Assembly: GCA_947044365.1 (NCBI GenBank)
Contig: OX345648.1
Coordinates: 5,140,617-5,204,616 of the forward strand
DNA length: 64,000 bases
DNA from: Petrosia ficiformis
Lineage: Eukaryota; Porifera; Demospongiae; Haplosclerida; Petrosiidae
Direction of reading: 5' to 3'
Shown in pieces: positions 50,510 through 61,404 of the stretch; position 1 is the first letter of the stretch, and each line of letters opens with the position of its first letter. A program made the position numbers and the translations under genes. A model generated the notes under the pieces. It made no database searches. It worked only from the letters and a program-made list of their open reading frames with translations, and had not been told where the DNA came from.

Positions 50510-52465
50510 CGTTCCTTAAGAGTTGCTATGGCGCATTCTTTCTGCATAGAGTTGCTATGCCACACGCTTTCTATAGAGAGTTCCTATGGCACACGCTTTC
50601 TACATAGAGTTGCTATGGCACACTCTTCCCACATAGAGTCGCTATGGCACAGTCTTTTTACATAGGGTTGCTATGGCACTCGCTCTTTCTACAGAGGTTC
50701 TTAAGAGTTGTAATGGCACACAGAGGTTCTTAAGAGTTGTAATGGCATGCGGAGGTTCTTAAGAGTTGCTATAGCATGCAGAGGCTCTTAAGAGTTGTAA
50801 TGGCACACGGAGGTTCTTAAGAGTTGTAATGGCATGCGGAGGTTCTTAAGAGTTGCTATAGCATGCAGAGGCTTTTAAGAGTTGTAATGGCACACGGAGG
50901 TTCTTAAGAGTTGTAATGGCATGCGGAGGTTCTTAAGAGTTGCTATAGCATGCAGAAGCTCTTAAGAGTTGCAATGGCATGCGGAGGTTCTTAAGAGTTG
51001 CAATGGCATGCGGAGGTTCTTAAGAGTTGTAATGGCATGCGGAGGTTCTTAAGAGTTGTAATGGCACGCGGAGGTTCTTAAGAGTTGCAATGCCATGCGG
51101 AGGTTCTTAAGAGTTGCTATAGCATGCAGAGGCTCTTAAGAGTTGCAATGGCATGCGGAGGTTCTTAAGAGTTGCAATGGCGTGCGGAGGTTCTTAAGAG
51201 TTGCAATGGCATGCGGAGGTTCTTAAGAGTTGTAATGGCATGCAGAGGCTCTTAAGAGTTGCAATGGCATGCGGAGGTTCTTAAGAGTTGGAATGGCGTG
51301 CAGAGGTTCTTAAGAGTTGTAATGGTGTGCGGAGGTTCTTAAGAGTTACAATGGCATGTGGAGGTTCTTAAGAGTTACAATGCCATGATGAGGTTCTTAA
51401 GAGTTACAATGGTATGTGGAGGTTTTTAAGAGTTGCAATGGCATGCGGAGGTTCTTAAGAGTTGCAATGGCATGCAGAGGTTCTTAACAGTTACAATGGC
51501 ATGTGGAGGTTCTTAAGAGTTGTAATGGCATGCAGAGGTTCTTAAGAGTTGTAATGGCATGCAGAGGTTCTTAAGAGTTACAATGGCATGCTGAGGTTGT
51601 TAAGAGTTGCTATAGCATGCAGAGGCTCTTAAGAGTTGCAATGGCATGTGGAGGTTCTTAAGAGTTGTAATGGTGTGCGGAGGTTCTTAAGAGTTACAAT
51701 GGCATGCGGAGGTTCTTAAGAGTTGCAATGGTATGTGGAGGTTCTTAAGAGGTGCAATGGCATGCAGAGGTTCTTAAGAGTTGTAATGGCATGCGGAGGT
51801 TCTTAAGAGTTGTAATGGCACGCGGAGGTTCTTAAGAGTTGCAATGCCATGCGGAGGTTCTTAAGAGTTGCTATAGCATGCAGAGGCTCTTAAGAGTTGC
51901 AATGGCATGCGGAGGTTCTTAAGAGTTGCAATGGCGTGCGGAGGTTCTTAAGAGTTGCAATGGCATGCGGAGGTTCTTAAGAGTTGTAATGGCATGCAGA
52001 GGCTCTTAAGAGTTGCAATGGCATGCGGAGGTTCTTAAGAGTTGGAATGGCGTGCAGAGGTTCTTAAGAGTTGTAATGGTGTGCGGAGGTTCTTAAGAGT
52101 TACAATGGCATGTGGAGGTTCTTAAGAGTTGTAATGGCATGCAGAGGTTCTTAAGAGTTGTAATGGCATGCAGAGGTTCTTAAGAGTTACAATGGCATGC
52201 TGAGGTTCTTAAGAGTTACAATGGCATGCTGAGGTTCTTAAGAGTTGCTATAGCATGCAGAGGCTCTTAAGAGTTGCAATGGCATGTGGAGGTTCTTAAG
52301 AGTTGTAATGGTGTGCGGAGGTTCTTAAGAGTTACAATGGCATGCGGAGGTTCTTAAGAGTTGCAATGGTATGTGGAGGTTCTTAAGAGGTGCAATGGCA
52401 AGCGGAGGTTCTTAAGAGTTGTAATGGTGTGCAGAGATTCTTAAGAGTTGTAATGGCATTTCAGG
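50510..52465. repeat. 29-bp minisatellite with 754-bp higher-order period
   Basis: From about 50,690 to 52,460 there are about 60 copies of a 29-bp unit like GAGGTTCTTAAGAGTTGCAA plus TGGCATGCG. A related, longer unit (AGAGTTGCTATGGCACACGC...) precedes it from 50,510. Variant units near 51,061 recur in the same order near 51,815, an offset of 754 bp or 26 units. Confidence 0.9.
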
Positions 52466-52703
52466 TAGACTCCACTACTCAGTATTATGTTATGTCAGGC
52501 ACTGTGTCTTTAGCTAATTGTTGAGTAATTGATATAATGATATTGTGAGTTTCTTTCGAACATTTATTTTATGAAATCATTGAAATTAGATTCCTGCTAA
52601 TAATATTTTGGCACAAACAATTTTGGAATTCTATAATTGAAACAAACAAATCATCGTTTACACTTGATAAACATCATGTTGTTACCTAGTCATGCAGTAC
52701 GTT

Positions 52704-52892
52704 CAATGTTTCCCTCAGGATATATATTAAGAGTGGGGGAGTGTATCAGTGGTACATGACATTTGGTCAACTAAATGTTCAATCAGTGTTATTAAACAGT
52801 GTTTGTCAGCATAAACTTTAATACTAAAGGATGGGGGAGCAATACTAAAGGATGGGGGAATGCCATGTTACCACCCTTTGGAGGAAACACTG
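52704..52892. mobile_element. MITE CAGTGTTTCC family, copy 2
   Basis: The ends read CAATGTTTCCCTCAG and GGAAACACTG; the interior matches 3,284-3,443. A short internal duplication (ACTAAAGGATGGGGGA) is present. Confidence 0.6.
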
Positions 52893-53040
52893 AGTACACT
52901 GTAAACCCTGCTTTGGAATCCCTCTGGACACCCTTATGACAACCTTTATCACAATTAATCCTATCACTACCTCATTTAGAATATCACAAACAAAATATTA
53001 TAAATATAACATGTATAACATGTATAACATGTATATAATA

Positions 53041-53238
53041 TTTCATAAACACTATTGAGGCTGTCTGTTAGGAGGAGAAACAACAACAACTAAGTCTATA
53101 ATTTCAGTTTATGTTCTGTTTGTACTTGTTTGAAGTAACTATTACCTCACATTAAGAATACATAATCGTATGCAATAGTCCAAATATTTACATAATGAAA
53201 TAATTACATCAGGTACATGCCAATATCACCCAACCTTA
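53041..53238. repeat. Inverted copy of importin-intron repeat
   Basis: Reverse complement of 32,955-33,143 over its full length, with small differences. Confidence 0.6.
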
Positions 53239-53384
53239 GATAGTATTTCCAATATGATAGAGGTATTATATACTATAGTATTCTTAATTTAGTAAGAGTT
53301 AGGTTTCAAAAGAAACTCAATACCTGTTGATTAAATAATTCAGATTGTGTGACTCGGTATCACTATGGTATGTTATTTAAATAA

Positions 53385-53610
53385 TGACTATTTTTAGTTA
53401 TAGTATGACTAGTTTATCGTACCTTTAGTTTAGTTATAGTTAATTAACTAAAACAATATTAGGCTTACTAAAAGGGTTTTAGTTTTAGTTAACTAACTAA
53501 AGGTGTCCATTATTGGCCAATTTTCATTTTAGTTTTAGTAGACTTATAATTTAGTTTTAGTTAACTAAAAGACATGATACCTTACTAAAAGGGGTTTTAG
53601 CTATAGTTAT
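53385..53610. repeat. TTAGTTAACTAA repeat family, copy 1
   Basis: It contains several short palindromes of the form TTTTAGTTAACTAA, plus CCATTATTGGCCAATTTTCA. Relatives lie at about 58,265-58,640 and 59,515-59,690. Confidence 0.55.
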
Positions 53611-53612
53611 AC

Positions 53613-53795
53613 AATGTTCTGCCCAGGATATTTAGAGTGGTGATCAGATTCTAACTGGCATTTAGTGCTGTTTATCCAGTATATACTTAATACTATCTCA
53701 ATAGCCTATATATGTATTGTCTAAGAGGTGGTTAACTCATCTGAGTGGTGGTTATTCCTGACCAGTGCCGGCCAGTGTCGGCAGAACACTGGTTA
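53613..53795. mobile_element. TGTTCTGCC element, copy 1
   Basis: It begins TGTTCTGCCCAGGATATTTA and ends GGCAGAACA, which is the inverted complement of its start. The interior matches 55,238-55,420. Confidence 0.6.
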
Positions 53796-54026
53796 TAGGC
53801 AACATCAGTACAATGTTGGCATGTGTAGAAAGCATGCAGTTACAATATTAATCTAATATTTAATGATCATGAGAATCAGTACTCTATGGATTCAATTTGG
53901 TCATGCTTATTACATAACAGTTATCTCGTTAGGTATTTGATATTACTTTCAATTCTGTTTGCCTCAAAACAATAAATATTTCGATTTTTGTCTACATGTG
54001 TATACACACTAGCATGATGAAGTCAG

Positions 54027-54305
54027 CTATTAATTGTAGTATACACACTAGCAGGATGAAGTCAGCCTCTGGAAACTACAATTAATAGTTGTTGTAGATA
54101 AAATACATTGTAAAACATATAGATAACTATTAATTGTAGTATACACACTAGCAGGATGAAGTCAGCCTCTGGAAACTACAATTAATAGTTGTTGACGTAG
54201 ATAAAATACATTGTAAAACACTATTAATTGTAGTATACACACTAGCAGGATGAAGTTGGCCTCTGGAAACTACAATTAATAGTTGTTGTAGACATTGTAA
54301 AACGT
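54027..54305. repeat. Tandem repeat of about 97 bp with internal inverted repeat
   Basis: Three copies start CTATTAATTGTAGTATACAC at about 54,027, 54,127 and 54,221. Within each unit ACTATTAATTGTAGT faces ACTACAATTAATAGT. Confidence 0.8.
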
Positions 54306-55237
54306 ATAGTAAAAACTGTTAAAGATAATTATGAAGATTGAGATGAATCGTCAAAATTTAATTTGTCAATACTGTGAACAGAAAACCATCAACCGTGTAT
54401 GTATATGGTATCATCATTTGTAGTGATATTGATGTTCTCATGTCTGAAACCCAAAACTAATTACATAGCAATTAAATTTCATGGCATGACTGAGCACATG
54501 CATTTACATGTATATTGCTGTTCCAATTATCGCTGGAAGTATTTAGTAGTGAAAGCTGAGAAATGAGAAATGGAGACTACTACTTCTTGTTGGACACATT
54601 CCGAAGAAGACATCAGCTAGTTGTTTAATATTACTCAGTAGGGAAAACGTTTACAATGTGCATGTCCATTCGTGAACTAATTTACAAATTTTAATTTGAC
54701 AGTTTGAACCCAAAACTGCCAATATTAAACACCATTAAATATTTCCACATATATGGTATTATTAATCCAGATACTATTCACCATGTATGTATTAGTCTGT
54801 AGTAGTGTTATTACATTATCCACACATACATGTACATTGTAAATTATGCTAAAATTTAATATTGAGATTTATGATGTGACTTTTCGGTTTGTTGGGTAAA
54901 CATGACATCATGCACCTGACTATGTTAATTTAATTAATAATTTAATATTTATAATTCTATTTTTTAATTTTATTTAATATTATTTTAATTCTGTTCCTAT
55001 TACTATAAACCTCTAAATGTCAACTAACTTCAGTTCCTAAATAAACAAATCTGTGTGTTTCCTAGCAACAGATAAAGAATTACTGATACTTATATACATG
55101 TATTCATGTGCATCACTACTCTAGCCATTCTGTTGGCAAATGAAACTCAAAAACAACTGGAAAATATAGAAATAGCTCAACAAATATGATTCTGGTCTTT
55201 TATCAGTCTTTTCCTAAAGTAAAATAGTACTACAGTG
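54306..55237. other. Gene-free AT-rich stretch
   Basis: I see no gene, repeat boundary or regulatory site that I can support here. Confidence 0.4.
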
Positions 55238-55420
55238 TTCTGCCCAGAATATTTAGAGTGGTGGTTGGATTCTACATTGCATTTAGTGCTGTTTATCCAG
55301 TATATACTTAATTCTGTCTCAGTAGCCTATATCTGAGAGGTGGTTAATTCATCTGAGTGGTGGTTAATTCATGCTGAGTGGTGGTTAGTCCCGACCAGTG
55401 CCAACTGGTACTATAAAGTT
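55238..55420. mobile_element. TGTTCTGCC element, copy 2
   Basis: It begins TGTTCTGCCCAGAATATTTA and matches 53,613-53,795 internally; the right terminal repeat is diverged. Confidence 0.5.
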
Positions 55421-55446
55421 TAAAACATGATATATGGAGGAGAAAG

Positions 55447-55974
55447 TATCCCTATTGCTTTGTGGTGTTAACGATCAATGATCATGGCTGAGTTTCTCAT
55501 GCCTATAACTATTATAGTTATTATTTTGATTATCAACTCTTCTTATCTTTTTGAAATTTCTTTTAGAACATAAACAGTACATTTTAGCCTTGAACAGCTG
55601 CAAACTACAAGTATATATATTTAAATATATATATATCCCGATACGGCGAAACATCAAAGAAAACCACAGGGATATATATATAAGATATAGCACCCTGTGG
55701 TCAGATATAGCACTGCGGTCAGCAGATATAGCACTGCAGTCAGATATAGCCCCTGCTGTCGAAACAGACTACAAGAAAACAACGCTTACCTTCTCCAAAG
55801 TGCCGACAAAAAGGTAGGAGAAGCATCAGACATCAACAAAGGTTTTGTCTTTCATGATATATACATGTATTCGTTATATCACAGCCACTCGTGCTATATC
55901 AGATTTATAAAAACCTCGCCCTCGGGCTCGGTCTTTATAAATCTGATATAGCACGAGTGGCTGTGATATAACCT

Positions 55975-56029
<55 letters not shown>

Positions 56030-56066
56030 TATTGATTCAACCCTGTGGAAAGTAATTATAGGGATG
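55447..56066. mobile_element. TIR element, copy 2, with palindrome and short ORF
   Basis: The ends TATCCCTATTGCTTT and AAAGTAATTATAGGGATGA are diverged inverted repeats matching 25,230-25,670. It includes a 29-codon frame (55,484-55,573) with the hydrophobic core IIVIILII, GATATAGCAC tandem units (about 55,685-55,760), a long palindrome (55,874-55,971) and a TA repeat (about 55,976-56,025). Confidence 0.6.
55874..55971. repeat. Long perfect palindrome
   Basis: Arms of about 38 bp (starting TTATATCACAGCCACTCGTG) are exact inverted complements around a GC-rich loop CTCGCCCTCGGGCTCGG. Confidence 0.85.
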
Positions 56067-57050
56067 ACCCTGTGGGCCATAAAAACTTGGTCTATAAAGT
56101 ATCTGTATCTCCCTTATACTACTTGCCTACCTATACCTTGGTATAGGCACCTATGCACGTATCTATACCAGTGTGGGAAATAACAGTGCTCCAGTGCTCA
56201 TTTGAGCACCAAAATTAGCGAAAGGAGCACCAGATTTTGACATGACATACTAGTTGTACTGTGGTGAGCACTGGTGATGGAATTGCTCACCAGATGTTGT
56301 AGGCTTATTTCCTGCCCTGATTTATACCAGTATAGATAAAACACTGATACTAGTACAGAATGTTCTTAAGTATGTGATACACATAAAGGTATTAAATTTT
56401 TCTGTAGCTAAAAAAATTTACAGCCGGCATTATTTTTTTTATGATTTATACTATAGACATATACATGTAGTTATAAATATGACTTATACTATAGACTGTG
56501 GCATATAGTTATAAATATGATTTATACTATAGACTGTGGCATATAGTTATAAATATGACTTATACTATAGACTGTGGCATATAGTTATAAATATGATTTA
56601 TACTATAGACTGTGGCTCAGTCATAAATAATTATAATTGTTGATTACTTCATTCAAACTAAATTTCAGGACATCATATACATGCGGCCATTTACTAAATT
56701 CCAGTTTTCAAACATTGCATTTCTCGATTAAATTATTTATGATAATGATTGTTAATTGTAAACACAAACTGATTGATGGCAAAAATAATGATTATAGTAC
56801 TGAAGTTTACAACTTGTCATTTCTGATTTTAATTGGACAACAGACCAAAAGTATAGATTATAACACAATGATACCCAAGGTGCTAATTAAATTAGAAAAT
56901 TAAATATCAATTTTAGTCACAAGTTTTAGTCATATATATGTTGTGAGAAATGTTAACAGTCTGGTAGTCCAATAAAACACCTTTGCATCTCGAGTGTGTG
57001 AACAATGAACCAATTTAATCTACTGATTATAAAGAATGTTTATTATCATA
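56067..57050. repeat. Gene-free stretch with 38-bp tandem repeat
   Basis: About 56,170-56,320 is a GAGCACC-rich sequence with ATAACAGTGCTCC and its approximate complement, possibly a MITE. About 56,455-56,620 holds four copies of a 38-bp unit (TTATACTATAGACTGTGGCA). Otherwise AT-rich, no gene seen. Confidence 0.55.
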
Positions 57051-57054
57051 CCTT

Positions 57055-57575
57055 AAACTTTGATCCCCAGAGCCTAATGATGCTCTCTTTGACCCCCATA
57101 CCATATGTACCTTTCATTTTGATATAGGTCAATCTTTGATCCTCATACCCTATTTACCTCTTGTTTTAATATCCAGACCTATGCTCTCTTGATCCCCAGT
57201 CCTATGCTCTCTTTTAATCTCCAGACCCTATGTACCTCTCATTTTAATATCCAGACCTATGCTTTCTCTTGATCCCCAGATCTATGCTCTCTCTTTGATT
57301 TCCAGACCCTATGTACCTCTCATTTTGATCCCCAGACCTATGCTCTCCCTTTGATCCCCAGACCCTATGTACCTCTCATTTTGATATCCTAACCTATGCT
57401 CTCTCTTTGATCCCCAGACCCTATGTATCTCTCATTTTGATATCCAGACCTATGCTCTCTCTTTGATCCCCAGACCCTATGTATCTCTCATTTTGGATAT
57501 CCAGACCTATACTCTCCCTTTGATCCCCAGACCCTATGTACCTCTCATTTTGATATCCTAGCTTATTGATCCCAG
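57055..57575. repeat. Degenerate tandem repeat of about 57-60 bp
   Basis: Units combine TTTGATCCCCAGACCCTATG, ACCTCTCATTTTGATATCC and GACCTATGCTCTCT. There are about nine imperfect copies. Open frames across it are a by-product. Confidence 0.8.
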
Positions 57576-60392
57576 ACTCTGTTTTTGACCCCTGAACCCT
57601 ACAATTGAACTTTGTAGTGCTTTTGTACTTACAATAACTATTTTTAGTTCTGCAGAATTCTAGTACTAGTACTATAGTTAGATAGATTACAACTTCTTTA
57701 TATCCACTTCTCATCAAACCTAACCTGAGGTTGTTAATGTCATCATAACTTTCCCTAGTAACTGTTATGTACTGTGTTCCTGTTTCATACCAACTCCAAG
57801 TATTAGGAAATGTCTATAGAGACTTTGTAGTGCAAGATGGACACACACACACACATACAACCAGTCTAGGGAGGGGGCTGTTCATATTATCATAGAGTAA
57901 TGTAATACACTGGTGTGCTATTCATGAGTTTAGAGGTTAAAAGCTTCTTGAATGTATGTAAAAACCTCCCCTATGACCTCTCTCATCTCATCACTTCATT
58001 CTATAGAAATTTAATCTTGTGTGTAATAACCTTGTATAGTAAGATGCAGTGTTTGCCATAAACTTATGTTATGTACATATGAAGAGTTGTTGATCATAAT
58101 TATAGCATTTGTCACAGACAGAGCACTTCTGACGTCCTTATTACTTGTTCTTTCAATGTTTTACAACATCATTATTACTACTGTCATTAACAGCATTAGA
58201 TATTAGAATATTAATTGTCTCTAGCTGTCTGGCTCACTTACTATACAATTCACTTATTCAAAATCCTAATGTATTTTGTGTTATTTTAGTTAACTATCTA
58301 AAAAAAAAACCTTTTAGTAAGACATTATGACTTTTACTTAACTAAACTATAACTAAATTACAGGTCTACATACTTTAATAACCCTATTAATAGTATTGTT
58401 TTAGTTAACTATATCTTTAACTAAAACCTCTTTTAGTAAGGCACTGGGACATTTACTTAACTAAATATAACTAAATTACAAGTCTATTGCAGTAACTATA
58501 ACTATCTAAAAAGAAAATGGCCGATAATGGACACTTTTAGTTCGTTAACTAAAACTAAAACCCTTTAGTAAGCCTAATAATATTTATAACTAAACTAAAA
58601 TTGAGTGGTAGCATAACTATTACTAAATTTGGTCATTATTGATAACACTAATATTAATGTATATTAGTGTGGTATATAGCAATTTTACTGTCTTATCTTG
58701 CCCATACAGGCCTCAAAGAATTTCAGAGACAACATGCCAGATAGCTGCATATAGCTGGTAATTGTTATGTAACTTAAGCAGCTGTTATCTCTATCAAAAA
58801 GCACTCTACTATCAACAATATAGATTTTCATTTTATCTCTTTATTAATTTTTAGTTGACATTGTGTGTTTATATAGATTAAATATTTACTATAAGGTGGG
58901 AGTATTTGATTACAATTCCTTACTCATATAAGTGTTAGTACTTAAAATAACTAATTTTTATTTTTAAGTAACATTTCTTTACTGCCCATTAATACTCTAT
59001 GAAGAAATGTCATTTGATAGTTTTATTGGTTCAGTCGCATTTTCACAGGTAGCAGTATTTAATTGTTTAAAAATGTGATCAGGTGACTGGTATATGCAAA
59101 TGTGATTGGCTCAATGTCACATGATATGCACTGAATCTAGGTTATTGGGAACATCAGCAATTCAATATTAATTATGAAGATTTATGTATCAAATTTCAAA
59201 ATGGACTTTTGCCAGCAAAATAATTTTGACACAATGCTTAATTTAGCTACACTGCCATTTTTTACATGACATTTAGTATCCAGGATGAGCTATCATTGTG
59301 TATCCTGGATACTGACCATCTAAGAAAAGGTAACCATTTTTGACAAAACGTATTTCACGGAAAATTTCCTTTTTTGCAAATTAATTGACTATATATAGTT
59401 TGGCACTTCTAAATATCAAAGCCTATTACATGTACATGTGCACAGAGTACAGAATTAACATACCTTCAAGCAGTAGTACGAATAGTGACTTCTTTCATAG
59501 TATAATTATAGTTATGATATGACAGTTTTTACAAGATTTTAGTTATAGTTCATTGTCTAAAGTACCCATTATTGGCCATTTTTCATTTTAGTTAGTTACA
59601 GTTATTGCAATAGAATTGTAATCTAGTTATAGTTTAGTTAACTAATAAAAGACACAACACCTTACTGATATTCCTCCTAAGTCCTAACCTTCACTTTTAT
59701 ATATAAGCAGTACCATCATTTGTTTTAGGTAGCATATCCTAATATACGTGTAGTATGATTGGATATAAGCTTAGATAAAAGTTTGATTTGTAGTTACCCA
59801 AGCTATCCCTTATTGGTCAATTTTTGTATAGCATCAGTTATAAAATTATAATTATATAGTTAATCATATATAGTTGGAATTAATTTTGATCACCTACAAC
59901 ATTCATTGAACTATAAAGGATGTGCTAATGTCAACACACTTGCATTGGAAAATACCTCATTTTGTCCTGTGGAAAGGAAATTGCTGCCATAGTGGCCATA
60001 GTGGTCAGTGAAGTCATAACAGTTCATACATGCCTCGTGTACTTGCTAGAGATTAATTAAATGTCCAATTCTGTAGTACTTTAACCCAAAGATATTTTAA
60101 TACGATAATAATTATTATTATAAAACTAATAATAATAGTAAAGACACAAACATACATTAGTACTGATAAAATCTTGTGATAAATTGAGTTAAGGATAACA
60201 GGAGGATATAACTGACAGAAAGATGGCGACAAGATTTAGAGAGTGAGAAAATATTTGTGGATATTTTTGGTGTAGGTTTAGAAATGGGAGATGACTACAA
60301 CGACAAATAAATCTCGTGGAATATATTATATATATAATACAAATGGTTACATGTTTCGATACCTTTAACATCAAATTGTTGATTATAATATA
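57576..60392. other. Gene-free stretch with TTAGTTAACTAA repeats
   Basis: Two more copies of the TTAGTTAACTAA family lie at about 58,265-58,640 and 59,515-59,690. A short hairpin TATCCAGGATGAGC / TATCCTGGATACTG lies near 59,276-59,315. No coding exon with splice support was found. Confidence 0.45.
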
Positions 60393-61358
60393 TTATACGG
60401 GCGTCCAGATCACATCTCTAGATTTACATGACAATGAGGTGGGCGATCTTCCAGATTTAGGACTACCTCTTGGTGTCCCCCAGCTACCATTTAGACTACC
60501 ATTAGAATGTTTTAAAATGTCTAAAGAAGTACGATATTCTTGTGTTGGTGTGGACGAAAGACTTGTTACATATAGAGATGTTAAAGATGTTGACTGCTTT
60601 CCATTGAATAAAAATGTATCAGTACTATTACTGCTACTAGTATCAGTTTGCGAATTACCCCTCCTACACGAGGTAGCTACACCTAATAGCACAAACATGG
60701 CCGAAAATATTATTATCCCTCCAACGGCACCTACAGCAATTAATGCACTTGTGACTGGATTCATGGACGATTCGTTACTTTCATCTGAGCGAGTGGGAAT
60801 GTCTGATGGAGCTAGATTTGTATTTTCCGTATTGCCACAGTCTGGCATTTTGTCCTCGCACAAAGGCCCAGTTTCACACATTTGGCACACACATTCGTCA
60901 TGATTGCCACAGCCTCTAGGACACAGTTCACAATCTAGCGTACATCTACCAACTACTGTGTTAAAAAATTCATAATCTTCACAATCATAACAAACAGCAT
61001 CACTGACAGGAGTACACTCGGTCTTCGGGTTTTTACCGGAGCAAGTATTACAATTTGAACATATTTCCAATTGTGTATCAAAATATTGCCCAGTAGGACA
61101 ACGATAATAGCACACACTATCACTATTTGCCGTGCAGTTGGAGTATGTTTCTTTTCCATTTGAAGAACAGTCAGTACAGGGTAAACAGGAATTCCGACTC
61201 ACACTAAAATAATGTGATGTCGAGTTGCATACACTCAATTGTCCCATTGTGAAGGGACAGAATAAAAAGTTTAAAATGAATGCATTTAATATCACTGTCA
61301 TTGAGCAAGCAGATCTGGTAGTGGTTCCCAGCAATCTATCAACTAATAGTGGGAGCAT
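60393..61358 (-). CDS. TNF-receptor-superfamily-like type I membrane protein
   Basis: This single-exon frame has 321 residues; Met20 (61,301) is the likelier start because it directly begins a signal peptide (MTVILNAFILNFLFCPFTMG). TNFR-type cysteine-rich domains lie at about 44-83 (C..C-x2-C-x2-C..C..C spacing) and 87-123, followed by a third, irregular Cys-rich segment (126-170). A Ser/Asn-rich stalk leads to one transmembrane helix (about 203-230, SALIAVGAVGGIIIF...) and a 91-residue cytoplasmic tail with no death domain. The tail contains PTQE (271-274), matching the (P/S/A/T)-x-(Q/E)-E TRAF-binding consensus. It could signal through TRAF proteins such as those encoded in this window. Ligand and function are unknown. 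The gene is intronless in its coding part and is preceded by a TATA box. Confidence 0.82.
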   Translation of the reverse strand: MLPLLVDRLLGTTTRSACSMTVILNAFILNFLFCPFTMGQLSVCNSTSHYFSVSRNSCLPCTDCSSNGKETYSNCTANSDSVCYYRCPTGQYFDTQLEICSNCNTCSGKNPKTECTPVSDAVCYDCEDYEFFNTVVGRCTLDCELCPRGCGNHDECVCQMCETGPLCEDKMPDCGNTENTNLAPSDIPTRSDESNESSMNPVTSALIAVGAVGGIIIFSAMFVLLGVATSCRRGNSQTDTSSSNSTDTFLFNGKQSTSLTSLYVTSLSSTPTQEYRTSLDILKHSNGSLNGSWGTPRGSPKSGRSPTSLSCKSRDVIWTPV

Positions 61359-61396
61359 AATGATTGGTTCAATGAAGAGCCGATTTGAACTAGGCC

Positions 61397-61404
61397 CTTA
61401 TATA
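61397..61404 (-). promoter_or_regulatory. TATA box of the TNFR-like gene
   Basis: On the minus strand TATATAAG is 38 bp upstream of the first ATG and 96 bp upstream of Met20. A start about 30 bp downstream would leave a very short leader for the first ATG, favouring neither decisively. Confidence 0.6.

Larger units (their letters stand above)
52466..54000. other. Gene-free, MITE-rich stretch
   Basis: It contains the second CAGTGTTTCC-type MITE (52,704-52,892), the inverted copy of the importin-intron repeat (53,041-53,238), a TTAGTTAACTAA-type repeat (about 53,385-53,610) and a TGTTCTGCC element (53,613-53,795). No gene seen. Confidence 0.55.

Noticed and set aside
55551..55951. Plus-strand frames of 84-88 codons
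   Set aside because: They lie within the TIR element, cross its GATATAGCAC tandem repeats and palindrome, and show no domain.
57421..57717. 98-codon minus-strand frame with repeated QNERYIGSGDQRE
   Set aside because: By-product of the tandem repeat at 57,055-57,575.
60316..60903. 195-codon plus-strand frame
   Set aside because: Antisense to the TNFR-like gene, which has a signal peptide, cysteine spacing, a membrane helix and a TATA box in its favour.
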